From NCBI GenBank assembly GCA_035506575.1, contig DATJPD010000174.1:62001-126000 (forward strand): DNA of 64,000 bases, written 5' to 3'. Under the pieces are notes generated by a model. It ran no database searches, was not told the DNA's origin, and saw only the letters and a list, made by a program, of their open reading frames with translations. Made by a program: the position numbers and the translations under genes. Below, one piece after another: positions 36,578 to 45,160 of this stretch. Numbering within the stretch: position 1 is the first letter of the stretch; every line of letters starts with the position of its first letter. This DNA comes from DATJPD01 sp035506575. Lineage in GTDB: Bacteria; Pseudomonadota; Alphaproteobacteria; CACIAM-22H2.

Positions 36578-38527
36578 ATGGAGCCCGGCCCGCGTGGGGA
36601 TCCCGCTTTGGCGATACGCCGCAAGCTCAACATCCAGCAGCTGGTCACGTTGTCCGAGGTGTATTGGGACGACGCGGCCAAGCTCGCCGAGATCCTCGAG
36701 GAGCTGCGGTCGCGTCTCGAGCCCGAGGCCGAGGCGCTGTTTCGGACGGTCAGCGGGCGCATCCATCTGCTGAAGACGAATCCGGCCGCGGCCCGGGAAC
36801 AGCCGCCACCCACGCAGCAGGCGCAGGCAGAAGAGGGGGCAGCGTCCGCGGCAGGCCCGACACAGCCGCGGCGGCGCGCGCCGCTTGCGATCATCGGCGC
36901 GGGTGTCGCCGTGGCTGCGGTGGCGGCCTGGTTTCTGTGGCCGCGCGCAGCATTGCCGCCGCCGCCACCGAGTTCCTCACCGGGACCCGAGGTGGCGCTG
37001 GGCGGCCTTCCGGCGGAGGAGACGCCCAAGTCATCCGCCGCCGAGGAGATCACTCCTCGGTCGGGTTCGCCGCGGCGGGCCGCGCTGGACCGGCCCGACA
37101 TGCCGGTGCGATCCGAGGGGGGCGGCGGGGGCGGTACAGGCGGCGGAGGAGGGGGAGGCATCGCCGGGTTCGATGGGTCCGCCGCTCATCGCCCGCTGGC
37201 AAAGCCGCGTGCCGCGGACAAGGAAACGCCCGATCCTGCCGACAAGACCGAGCAGGATTTTACGAAGGAGACCGGCGAGCTCGCCGCCGCGGAAACACGG
37301 TCCGCGCGCGAGCCGCCCCATGCTGCCGCGAGGGCGCAGACATCGGCGGCGGCCGCGGCCGGCGGGTCAGGCGCCGGAAAGGCAGAAGCGGGTGTCGCGA
37401 TCGACGAGGCCCAGCTGGCTTGCTATCGCACCGATAGCCGCCCCGACAGTTGCGGACCACCGGCAGGAGCCGGCAACGCGCCGCCACCCGAAAGCCCGGC
37501 ACCGTCGGACCGCGATGAGCCGGCGTCGGCGGCGGCCGGGGCGGGCAGCGGAGGTGGTGGAGCTTCCTCGTCGCCGTCACCGCCGGCCGGGGCCGCATCG
37601 CGTGTCGGCTCGCCGTCGAGATCGCCGCCCGCCCGTCCCGCCGCGACCGCGTCGTCGTCCGGCGGCGGTGGAGCGGGCTCCGCGGGCTCAGGCGGTGCGG
37701 GCGGATCGCCGCCCGCTGACAGTACCTCAGGGACTGCGGCAGGGATTGCGGCGAGCCCCGCGCAGACGCCGAGGCGGCCGGCGCCGACGGATCCAGATCC
37801 CGCGACGGCCGCGGCCGCACAACTGCCGAATTGCCCGCCGGCACCGGAGGCCGGCCGGGTCGTCTTCATCCTCGACGGATCGGTGAGTATGGGTCTGCCG
37901 CTCGACGTCGACGGAGAGCTCGAGGACGCCCTCGACGAGGGCATCCGGCGTCACGATCCGAAAGCACGGCAGGAGTATCGGGCATTGCTCGCCGAACCAG
38001 GGCCCAAGCGCATCACCCGCGCGCGCGAAGCGTTTGCGGCGGCGGCCGCCGATCTGCCGCCCAAGGTCGAGCTTGGCTTGCTCGTGTTCCAGGAATGCCG
38101 CGACATCCGCAAGATCGGCGTCTTCGATGCGGCGCGGCGCCGCAAGGCCGTCGACTACATCCGGGCACTGGTCCCGCACGGCCGCACGCCGATCGCCGAC
38201 AGCCTCCGCCGGGCGGCGGAGATGCTCGGCCGGGGCGCGTCCTCGATCGTCCTGCTGACCGACGGACGGGAGTTCTGCGGCGGCGATCCGTGCGCGGCCG
38301 CGGCGGAGATCAAGGCCGCCCACCCGCAAACGCCTGTCTCTATCGTCGACATCACCGGGCAGGCCAAGGCGGAGTGCGTGGCCGAGATCACCGGCGGCCG
38401 CAGCTATAAGCCGGAGGCCGCCGATGATCTCGCGCGCGTGGTGAGTGCGGCCTTCCGCGGCGCCGATCCGCTGTGCTCTGCCGAGGGCGACCCTGACCCG
38501 CAACGTGGAGCAGCGGCGCGCCCTTGA
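36578..38527 (+). CDS. Membrane-anchored von Willebrand factor A protein with long disordered linker
   Basis: The 649-residue product has a short N-terminal alpha-helical region (about 1-65), one transmembrane segment (about 99-119, PLAIIGAGVAVAAVAAWFLW), then roughly 300 residues of low-complexity Pro/Ala/Gly/Ser sequence with glycine runs, and a C-terminal vWA domain. The MIDAS is D433-G-S-V-S with TPIADS and LTDGRE following. vWA domains bind metal and mediate protein contact; here the domain probably faces the periplasm. ATG at 36578 is preferred over the one at 36533, which shares a CATG with the phosphatase start. Partner unknown. Confidence 0.8.
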   Translation: MEPGPRGDPALAIRRKLNIQQLVTLSEVYWDDAAKLAEILEELRSRLEPEAEALFRTVSGRIHLLKTNPAAAREQPPPTQQAQAEEGAASAAGPTQPRRRAPLAIIGAGVAVAAVAAWFLWPRAALPPPPPSSSPGPEVALGGLPAEETPKSSAAEEITPRSGSPRRAALDRPDMPVRSEGGGGGGTGGGGGGGIAGFDGSAAHRPLAKPRAADKETPDPADKTEQDFTKETGELAAAETRSAREPPHAAARAQTSAAAAAGGSGAGKAEAGVAIDEAQLACYRTDSRPDSCGPPAGAGNAPPPESPAPSDRDEPASAAAGAGSGGGGASSSPSPPAGAASRVGSPSRSPPARPAATASSSGGGGAGSAGSGGAGGSPPADSTSGTAAGIAASPAQTPRRPAPTDPDPATAAAAQLPNCPPAPEAGRVVFILDGSVSMGLPLDVDGELEDALDEGIRRHDPKARQEYRALLAEPGPKRITRAREAFAAAAADLPPKVELGLLVFQECRDIRKIGVFDAARRRKAVDYIRALVPHGRTPIADSLRRAAEMLGRGASSIVLLTDGREFCGGDPCAAAAEIKAAHPQTPVSIVDITGQAKAECVAEITGGRSYKPEAADDLARVVSAAFRGADPLCSAEGDPDPQRGAAARP

Positions 38528-38533
38528 GGAGGC

Positions 38534-39154
38534 TCAGCTCAGCGGCAGCATGCAGTGGGTCTTGTAGCCGGGCCGCTCGGAAAGCCGTGCATAGTATTTT
38601 TCGAGATGCGGCATCTTCGGCCGCTCGATCGGCAGCGCGTACCAGCGATGCACCATGCTGGCGGGCGGGATGTCGCCCGCGGTCAGCGTCTTGCCGGCGA
38701 CGAAGTCGCGGTCGGCGAGGCGCGCGTCCAGCATGGTCAACGCTTCGATCGAGGCCTTGCGGCTCGCTTCGGCCGCGGCCATGTCGCGCTTGTCGGCCGG
38801 GGTACGGATGAGCTGCCAGAACACCGGGGTCATGGCGGGGGCGAGCACCGAGAGCTGCCAGTCCATCCAGCGCTCGCCGTCGGCGCGCGTCTTGGGATCT
38901 TCTGGCCACAGGGTGCCGCGGCCGTGCTTGGCCGCGAGATAGCGGACGATCGTGTTCGACTCCCACAACGTGAAGCCGTCGTCGTCGATCGTCGGCACGC
39001 GGGCGTTGGGATTCATCGCGAGGTACCAAGCCTCGCGCGTCTTGCCGAAGCTGCCGCCGATGTCCTCGCGGGTGAACGGGATGTTCATCTCCACGCAGGC
39101 CCACAGGACCTTCATCACGTTCACCGACGTATTGCGGCCGTAGATTTTGAGCAT
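38534..39154 (-). CDS. Glutathione S-transferase family protein
   Basis: The 206-residue protein has an N-terminal thioredoxin-like domain (MLKIYGRNTSVNVMKVLW, ARVPTIDD and WESNTIVRYLA, the cis-Pro and glutathione contacts) and an alpha-helical C-terminal domain. It likely conjugates or transfers glutathione to electrophiles. It ends next to the puuE gene on the same strand (17 bp gap) and may be in one unit with puuE and the amidase. Confidence 0.9.
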   Translation of the reverse strand: MLKIYGRNTSVNVMKVLWACVEMNIPFTREDIGGSFGKTREAWYLAMNPNARVPTIDDDGFTLWESNTIVRYLAAKHGRGTLWPEDPKTRADGERWMDWQLSVLAPAMTPVFWQLIRTPADKRDMAAAEASRKASIEALTMLDARLADRDFVAGKTLTAGDIPPASMVHRWYALPIERPKMPHLEKYYARLSERPGYKTHCMLPLS

Positions 39155-39171
39155 AGTGTTCCTCGTGTCGT

Positions 39172-40119
39172 TCAGCGCGCTGCGGTTGGGGCTTTGTACG
39201 GATGAACCTCGCGCCAGTGGCGCGCGATATCGACCCGGCGGCAGATCCACACGTGCTCGTGCCTCTGCACATGATCGAGAAACCGGGCCAGGCCCGCAAG
39301 GCGTCCGGGGCGGCCGGCCAGGCGCATGTGCAAGCCGATCGACATCATCTTGGGTGCCGTCTCGCCTTCGCGGTAGAGCGTATCGAACGCATCGCGCAGA
39401 TAGGTGAAAAAGTCCTCGGCCTGGTTGAACCCCTGCGCCGTGCCGAACTTCATGTCGTTGTTGTCGAGCGTGTAGGGGATGACGAGATGGCCCTTGCCGT
39501 CGACCGTGACCCAGTACGGCAGGTCGTCGTTGTAGGCGTCGGAATCGTAGAGAAAGCCGCCGTCTTCGACCACGAGGCGGCGCGTGTTGCTGCTGATTCG
39601 GCCGGTGTACCAGCCGAGCGGCCGCATGCCCGCGACGCGCGTGATCGCGTCGATGGCGAGGCCCATGTGCCGCCGCTCTTCCGCCACGCTCATCGACTGG
39701 TAGTCGATCCAGCGCCAGCCGTGGCTCGCGATCTCATGCCCGGCCTCGACCATGGCACGCGCCGCCTCCGGATGCCGTGCCAAGGCCATGGCCACGGCAT
39801 AGCTCGTGAAGTGCAGCTTGCGCTCGGCGAACAGCCGCATGATGCGCCAGAAGCCCGCGCGCGAGCCGTATTCGTAGACGGACTCCACCACCTCGTCCCG
39901 CTTGCCGACCCGCGGCACGAGCCCGACCACCTCGTGCAGGTAGACCTCGGAGGTCCTGTCGCCGTGCAGGATCGAGGTTTCCCCGCCCTCCTCGTAGTTG
40001 AGGACGAACGAGAGGGCCACGCGCGCATTCCCCGGCCAGCGCGGGTGCGGTGGATGCGCCCCGTAGCCGATCAGGTCGCGCGGATACGTCCGTACCGGTT
40101 TGCCTCGTTTCGCTGCCAC
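39172..40119 (-). CDS. puuE: Allantoinase, PuuE type
   Basis: The 315-residue protein belongs to the polysaccharide deacetylase superfamily and matches the PuuE form, which hydrolyses allantoin to allantoate in purine catabolism. Visible are SFVLNYEEGGE, EIASHGWRWIDYQSMS and WYTGRISSNTRRLVVEDGGFLYDSDAYNDDLPYW. The GTG start at 40119 follows GGGAGGGGGCG. It lies between the GST and an amidase, on the same strand, and opposite oxamate-carbamoyltransferase genes downstream of the amidase. This supports a nitrogen-salvage locus. Confidence 0.88.
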   Translation of the reverse strand: MAAKRGKPVRTYPRDLIGYGAHPPHPRWPGNARVALSFVLNYEEGGETSILHGDRTSEVYLHEVVGLVPRVGKRDEVVESVYEYGSRAGFWRIMRLFAERKLHFTSYAVAMALARHPEAARAMVEAGHEIASHGWRWIDYQSMSVAEERRHMGLAIDAITRVAGMRPLGWYTGRISSNTRRLVVEDGGFLYDSDAYNDDLPYWVTVDGKGHLVIPYTLDNNDMKFGTAQGFNQAEDFFTYLRDAFDTLYREGETAPKMMSIGLHMRLAGRPGRLAGLARFLDHVQRHEHVWICRRVDIARHWREVHPYKAPTAAR

Positions 40120-40135
40120 CGCCCCCTCCCAGCTA

Positions 40136-41323
40136 TCAGCTCGCCACGTCCCGCGCGAGGCGCAGCAGCATCGTATCGCCCCCGGGTGCCGCCAGCAGCG
40201 ACAGGCCGACCGGCGCTCCGTCGACGGTCCCGGCCGGGATCGTGATCTGCGGCAGCCCGGCGAGGCCGGCCGCGCAACACAGCGCGTGCGCGTGATAGCG
40301 CGCCTCTTCGATGACCGCGGGCGGCGATGATTTGAGCGGGGCCGGGCCGGGCGAGGTCGGCTGCACGAGGACCGTGCCGTCGGCGAGCAGTTCGGTCAGG
40401 TGCCGGGTGATCGCGGTGCGCCGCGGCTTTGCCGCCGCCGCATCCGCATCGGTGATGCGCGAGGCAATGGCGAACCGCTGTGCCACGTCGGCACCGAAGC
40501 GCGGTTTTTTTGTTTCGATCCATCCGCCATGGATCTGCCACGCCTCGCGAGCCATGAGGGTGCGGAAATCCTGGGCCCATTCCTCGAGCGAGCCGGGGCA
40601 CATGCGGGCTTTCTCCATGCGCCCGATGCGGCTTGCGATCTTCTCGGCCAGCGGCGTGATCGCGGCGACCGTGGCCGGCTCGCCGTGCGCGAACGCGTCC
40701 TCCGCCCACAGCAGCCGCCGCGCGGCGGGGGGTGCCGCGGTTTCGCGTAACAGCACCCGTCCGGCGCGTTCGAACAACTCGGCGTCCCGGGTGAAATGGC
40801 CCACCGTATCGAAGCTCGGCGACAGCGGCACCACGCCGTCGAGCGGGATACGCCCATGCGTCGGGCGCAGGCCGTAGATGCCGCAGTAGCTCCCCGGGAT
40901 GCGAACCGAGCCGCCGGTGTCGGAGCCGAGGGCCAGCTCGGCCGCACCCCCGGCCACGGCCGAGGCCGAGCCGCAGGACGACCCACCCGGCACCCGGTCG
41001 GGCGCTGCCGGATTTTTGGGCATGCCGTAATGGATGTTGTCGCCGGACATTCCGAGCGCCATCTCGACCGTGATCGTGCGCCCGACGACCACGGCACCCG
41101 CGTCGAGCAGCGCCTGCACCGCCCAGGCGTTGCGGGTCGCCGGCTTCTGCTCGGCCAGATAATCGAGGTTGCCGGCGCCGGTGCGCTGGCCGCTGATATC
41201 GTAGAGGTCCTTGACCGCCAGGGTCACGCCCTTGAGGGGTCCTGCGGATGCTCCCTGGATACGGATCTCGCTGCCTGGGACGAAGGCACCGAGCGCGTCG
41301 CGGCTGGAAACGTCGTTCATCAT
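40136..41323 (-). CDS. Amidase signature family enzyme
   Basis: The 395-residue enzyme has the Ser-cisSer-Lys machinery: VKDLYD (lysine), GGSSCGSASAVAGG (serine pair) and GSDTGGSVRIP. Its N-terminal third resembles AMI1-like amidases (TGAGNLDYLAEQ and NIHYGMPKNPAAPDRVPGGSS). Position next to puuE suggests an amide in ureide or hydantoin breakdown, but the substrate is unknown. ATG at 41323 has GGGAGTGAC upstream. It is divergent from the allG gene across 86 bp. Confidence 0.88.
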   Translation of the reverse strand: MMNDVSSRDALGAFVPGSEIRIQGASAGPLKGVTLAVKDLYDISGQRTGAGNLDYLAEQKPATRNAWAVQALLDAGAVVVGRTITVEMALGMSGDNIHYGMPKNPAAPDRVPGGSSCGSASAVAGGAAELALGSDTGGSVRIPGSYCGIYGLRPTHGRIPLDGVVPLSPSFDTVGHFTRDAELFERAGRVLLRETAAPPAARRLLWAEDAFAHGEPATVAAITPLAEKIASRIGRMEKARMCPGSLEEWAQDFRTLMAREAWQIHGGWIETKKPRFGADVAQRFAIASRITDADAAAAKPRRTAITRHLTELLADGTVLVQPTSPGPAPLKSSPPAVIEEARYHAHALCCAAGLAGLPQITIPAGTVDGAPVGLSLLAAPGGDTMLLRLARDVAS

Positions 41324-41374
41324 GTCACTCCCGTCCCGCCTACGATGGCGCCCGCCGCGCCCGGCTGCAAGCTC

Positions 41375-41404
41375 TTGTGTCCGCTCGCACGCTCGACCTA
41401 TGTT
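41375..41404 (+). promoter_or_regulatory. Putative sigma-70-type promoter for allG
   Basis: TTGTGT (41375-41380) and TATGTT (41399-41404) are separated by 18 bp. The TATGTT ends only 5 bp before the ATG at 41410, so transcription from it would begin at about the A of ATG, giving a leaderless mRNA. The absence of a good Shine-Dalgarno before 41410 fits this. Confidence 0.35.
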
Positions 41405-41409
41405 CGCGT

Positions 41410-42828
41410 ATGACCGTCGATCAGCTCCTCTCCACCCCGCTCAAAGTCGTCAACATCGGGCTCGCCGGCTTCGCCGACGACCTCCGCCGCCACAACGTGC
41501 CGGTCGTGCAGGTCGACTGGTCGCCACCCGCCAAGGGCGATCCGAAGCTGGCGGCGCTCGTGGCCAAGTTGAACGCCGACGAGCGCGTCGATGCCGCCAA
41601 CCGCGAAGCCCTCGCCCGCATGCTCAAGGCCGATCTCGTGGCGGTCGACGTGCGGCCGGCGCGCGAGGTCGTGCCGCGCCTCAAGGAACGCATGGTGCTG
41701 CACGCAGGACCCCCGGTGCCGTGGGAGCGCATGTGCGGCCCGCTGCGCGCGGCGGTGCAGGGCGCCTGCGTGCTCGAAGGTTGGGCGCCGGACCTCGCCG
41801 CGGCCGAGAAGCTCGTGCTGTCGGGCGGCATCCAGTTCGGCCAGAATCACGACCACGACGCTGTGGGGCCGATGGCCGGCATCACCACGGTCAGCATGCC
41901 GGTGTTCGTGGTCGAGAACCGCGCCTTCGGCAACCGTGCCTATGTCACCATCAACGAGGGCATGGGCAAGGTCATGCGCTACGGCGCCAACGACGCCGAG
42001 GTGCTGACGCGGCTGCGCTGGTTCATCGACAAGCTCGGCCCTGCACTGGGTGCCGCCTTGCGCCAGTCGGGCGGCCTGGCGCTCAAGCCGATCGTCGCGC
42101 GCGGTTTGTCGATGGGCGACGAGAACCACATGCGCAACCAGGCGTGCTCGGCCTTGTTCCTGCGCGCGATCGCGCCGCTGCTCGCGCGCGTCGTCTCCGA
42201 CCAGGCCGAACTCGCGAAGATGTTCGAGTTCCTCGGCAACAACGAGATGTTCTTTCTCAACGTCGCTATGGCGATGGGCAAGGCGATCACCGATCCCGCG
42301 CGCGGGATCGAAGCCTCCTCCGTGGTGACGACGATGGCGCGCAACGGCACCGAGTTCGGCATCCGCGTGTCGGGGACGGGCCCCGAATGGTTCGCGGCCC
42401 CCTCGGAGCAGCCGCGCGGCGTGTACTTCCCGGGCTACACGGCGAAGGACGCCAATCCCGACATCGGCGATTCGGCGATCGTGGAGACGATCGGCCTCGG
42501 CGGCTTCGCCATGGCCACGGCGCCGGCCGTGGTCTCGGCGGTCGGCGGCACCGTCGGCGATGCGCTCAACTACACCCGTGCCATGTACGACATCACGGTC
42601 GGGCGCAGCCCCGACTGGACGATGCCGGCGCTCGATTTTGCCGGGGTGCCGGTGGGCATCGACATCCGCAAGGTGGTCGAAACCGGCATCCGGCCGACCA
42701 TCAACACCGGCATCGCGCACCGTCTGCCCGGGATCGGACAGGTGGGGGCGGGCATCGTCAATCCGCCGTTCTCGATCTTCGAGCGGGCGCTTGCCGCGCT
42801 TGCGGCCAAGCTGGGGATCGGCGCATGA
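41410..42828 (+). CDS. allG: DUF1116 protein, AllG (YlbE)-like oxamate carbamoyltransferase component
   Basis: The 472-residue protein belongs to DUF1116 (YlbE/AllG). In E. coli the fdrA, ylbE and ylbF products (AllF, AllG and AllH) make up oxamate carbamoyltransferase in allantoin use. Conserved features include VLEGWAPDLAAAEKLVLSGGI, FGQNHDHDAVGPMAGI and GRSPDWTMPALDFAG. ATG at 41410 gives no clear ribosome site; a promoter may make the message leaderless. It overlaps fdrA as ATGA, so the two are translationally coupled. Confidence 0.9.
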   Translation: MTVDQLLSTPLKVVNIGLAGFADDLRRHNVPVVQVDWSPPAKGDPKLAALVAKLNADERVDAANREALARMLKADLVAVDVRPAREVVPRLKERMVLHAGPPVPWERMCGPLRAAVQGACVLEGWAPDLAAAEKLVLSGGIQFGQNHDHDAVGPMAGITTVSMPVFVVENRAFGNRAYVTINEGMGKVMRYGANDAEVLTRLRWFIDKLGPALGAALRQSGGLALKPIVARGLSMGDENHMRNQACSALFLRAIAPLLARVVSDQAELAKMFEFLGNNEMFFLNVAMAMGKAITDPARGIEASSVVTTMARNGTEFGIRVSGTGPEWFAAPSEQPRGVYFPGYTAKDANPDIGDSAIVETIGLGGFAMATAPAVVSAVGGTVGDALNYTRAMYDITVGRSPDWTMPALDFAGVPVGIDIRKVVETGIRPTINTGIAHRLPGIGQVGAGIVNPPFSIFERALAALAAKLGIGA

Positions 42829-44324
42829 CCCAGGTGGTGAACCGGGTCCGGCGCGGGCTCTATCTCGATTCTTTGGCGCTGATGCGCATTTCGCAGGCGC
42901 TGTCCTCGCAGCCCGGCGTCGAGACCGTGTCGCTGATGATCGGCACGCCGGCCAACCGGCAGATCCTGGACGAGGCGGGCATCCTGACCGCTGCCGGCCG
43001 CGAGGCCGGGGCCAACGACCTGATCATCGCGGTCAAGGCCGAGAGCGAGGCGGCGGCGAACGCGGCCCTCGCGGCCGCCGAGCAGCGCCTCGACCAGCCG
43101 CAGGCGACCGGCGGCGGCAGCGAACGCCGGCCGCACACGATCGAGGCGGCGTCCGCGATGCTGGGCGGCGCCAATCTCGCGATCATCTCCGTGCCCGGCG
43201 CGTTCGCCGCGAACGAGGCGCGCAAGGCGCTGGGGCGAGGCCTGCACGTGCTGCTGTTCAGCGACAACGTGTCCGTCGAGGACGAGCGGGGCCTGAAGCT
43301 CGAGGCGCAGAAGCGCAACCTGCTGCTGATGGGGCCGGATTGCGGCACGGCGTGGGTGGGCGGCGTGCCTCTGGCGTTCGCCAACCAGGTGGCGCGCGGG
43401 CCGGTCGGGCTCGTGTCGGCGTCCGGCACGGGCTTGCAGGAAGTCGCGTGCCTGATTGCGCGCGCGGGCAGCGGCATTTCGCACGCGATCGGCACCGGCG
43501 GGCGCGATCTGTCCGAGAAGGTCGGTGCCATCACCACGTTGATGGCGATCGACGCGCTGGACCGCGATCCTGCCACCAAGCACATCGTGCTGATCTCGAA
43601 GCCGCCGGCGCAAGCCGTGGCGGCCAAGGTGCTGGAGCGGGTGGCGCGGAGCCAGAAGCCGTTCACGATCTGCTTCCTGGGTGCCGGCGACCAGCGCCTG
43701 CCCAAGAACGGGCGCGCGGTCGCAACCCTGGCCGCGGCGGCGGCGAGTGCGGTCGGCAAGCCGGCGGATGTGCGCATGGACATCTCCGCCATGGTTCGGC
43801 TGGTCGACAAGGAGCTCGACGCGAAGCGGCGCTGGATCCGCGGCCTCTATTCCGGTGGCACCCTGTGCGCCGAGGCGGAGATCGTGCTGCGGGACGCAGG
43901 AGAAGCGTTCTGGTCGAATGCGCCGGTGCCGGGTGCGGCGGCGGCGAAGCCCGCCGAGGGCCACGTGCTGATCGACTACGGCGCCGACGAATACACGGTC
44001 GGCCGGCCGCATCCGATGATCGATCCCGCACAACGCAACCAGGCGCTGCGCGCGGCACTCGGCGATCCGTCGGTGGCGGTCGCGCTGATCGACGTCGTGC
44101 TCGGCTATGGCGCGCATGAGGATCCGGCAGGCGCCGTTGCGGCCGTCGCGGCAGAGGTCGCCGCTCCGCGTCCGGCGATCGTCGCATCGGTCGTCGGCAC
44201 CGATGGCGATCCGCAGAACCGCAGCGCTCAGATCGGCAAGCTCGAGAAGGCCGGCATCCTCGTCGCCGCCTCCAACGCGCAGGCCGCCGAGCTCGCGGTC
44301 GCGATCGCGCGCCGCCGGATCTAG
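42825..44324 (+). CDS. fdrA: FdrA/AllF-like oxamate carbamoyltransferase subunit
   Basis: The 499-residue protein is FdrA-like, with succinyl-CoA synthetase alpha-type folds: LMGPDCGTAWVGG, SASGTGLQEVACLIARAG, ITTLMAIDALDRDPATKHIV and GYGAHEDPAGA. In E. coli its homologue works with AllG and AllH, plus carbamate kinase, to convert oxamate and ultimately yield ATP, ammonia and CO2. Start ATG lies inside the allG stop (ATGA), and the stop overlaps the convergent allH by 4 bp. Activity is assigned by family and neighbours. Confidence 0.9.
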   Translation: MTQVVNRVRRGLYLDSLALMRISQALSSQPGVETVSLMIGTPANRQILDEAGILTAAGREAGANDLIIAVKAESEAAANAALAAAEQRLDQPQATGGGSERRPHTIEAASAMLGGANLAIISVPGAFAANEARKALGRGLHVLLFSDNVSVEDERGLKLEAQKRNLLLMGPDCGTAWVGGVPLAFANQVARGPVGLVSASGTGLQEVACLIARAGSGISHAIGTGGRDLSEKVGAITTLMAIDALDRDPATKHIVLISKPPAQAVAAKVLERVARSQKPFTICFLGAGDQRLPKNGRAVATLAAAAASAVGKPADVRMDISAMVRLVDKELDAKRRWIRGLYSGGTLCAEAEIVLRDAGEAFWSNAPVPGAAAAKPAEGHVLIDYGADEYTVGRPHPMIDPAQRNQALRAALGDPSVAVALIDVVLGYGAHEDPAGAVAAVAAEVAAPRPAIVASVVGTDGDPQNRSAQIGKLEKAGILVAASNAQAAELAVAIARRRI

Positions 44325-45160
44325 CCGAGACCTTCCAGCGCCGCGGCGGCCCCCGCGAGCGCATCCCAGCCCGAGCTGTGGCCGATGCGGTCGAGGCGGC
44401 GCAGGCCGTCGGCGGCTCCGGCCGCGTCGCCGCCTGCGAGCGCGGCCAGCGTGTCGTGCAAGGCGGCCGCCCCTTCGCCATCCGCGGCGGCTTCGAGATG
44501 GGCGAGCGAAATCGAGCTCGTCAGCGCCACGGCGAGCGGCAGGACGTGAGACGCCAGCCAGTCCGCGGCCTTCGGGCGGCCAAACGCGCGCAAGGCGATC
44601 ATCGCACCGCCCAGCGCATCGTCGCCGGCCGGCGTGAGGCCGGGTCCGAGCCCGATCAGGGCCGTGATCTCTCGGGGCAGCTCGCCGCCCGGGGTCGCCA
44701 TCAACTCCGTAAGGACGGAAAGCCCACGGCGCGCGCGGGCGTTGATCGGATCGCTGTCCGCAGTCTGGGCGAGACCGCGCGGCGGCACGGTCGCGGTTGC
44801 GCCATCGAGGCTCGCAACCGCGCGGCGCAGCCCCTCCGCCGTCGGTATCGCGAACGGCCGCGGGCGCCACGGCACGGTGTCGCTGACGTCGAGGACGACC
44901 CGGTCGCCGACGGCAAGGCGGGCCGCCGTGAAATCGTCCGTGCCGACGAGTGCGTTGAGCGGCCCAAGGCCGAGCGTTTCGCCGCCGATGCAGGCGAGCT
45001 GCCCGTCGGGAGCGCAGACATAGGCGCTGCGGTCGAAGCGCGCGATCACGCGGACGCTGTTGCCGCGAGCGGCCAGGCGCTGCGCCTGCCGCCCGGCCGT
45101 GAGCACGGCAAGGCGCGCGGTCTCGACGGTCGGCCGGTCAGCCGTGGTCGGGGACGACAT
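44321..45160 (-). CDS. allH: DUF2877 protein, AllH (YlbF)-like
   Basis: The 279-residue protein shows the DUF2877 hallmark GLGPGLTPAGDDALGGAM (about residues 170-185), which is the nucleotide- or substrate-binding-like motif. It completes the AllF/AllG/AllH set. It is on the opposite strand to allG-fdrA, converging with a 4-bp overlap, and its start overlaps the end of the carbamate kinase gene, so it is expressed with that kinase rather than with allG and fdrA. Confidence 0.88.
   Translation of the reverse strand: MSSPTTADRPTVETARLAVLTAGRQAQRLAARGNSVRVIARFDRSAYVCAPDGQLACIGGETLGLGPLNALVGTDDFTAARLAVGDRVVLDVSDTVPWRPRPFAIPTAEGLRRAVASLDGATATVPPRGLAQTADSDPINARARRGLSVLTELMATPGGELPREITALIGLGPGLTPAGDDALGGAMIALRAFGRPKAADWLASHVLPLAVALTSSISLAHLEAAADGEGAAALHDTLAALAGGDAAGAADGLRRLDRIGHSSGWDALAGAAAALEGLG

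Noticed and set aside
42570..44870. 766-codon minus-strand frame across fdrA
   Set aside because: Arg/Ala/Pro-rich composition and complete overlap with conserved FdrA coding mark it as an antisense shadow.
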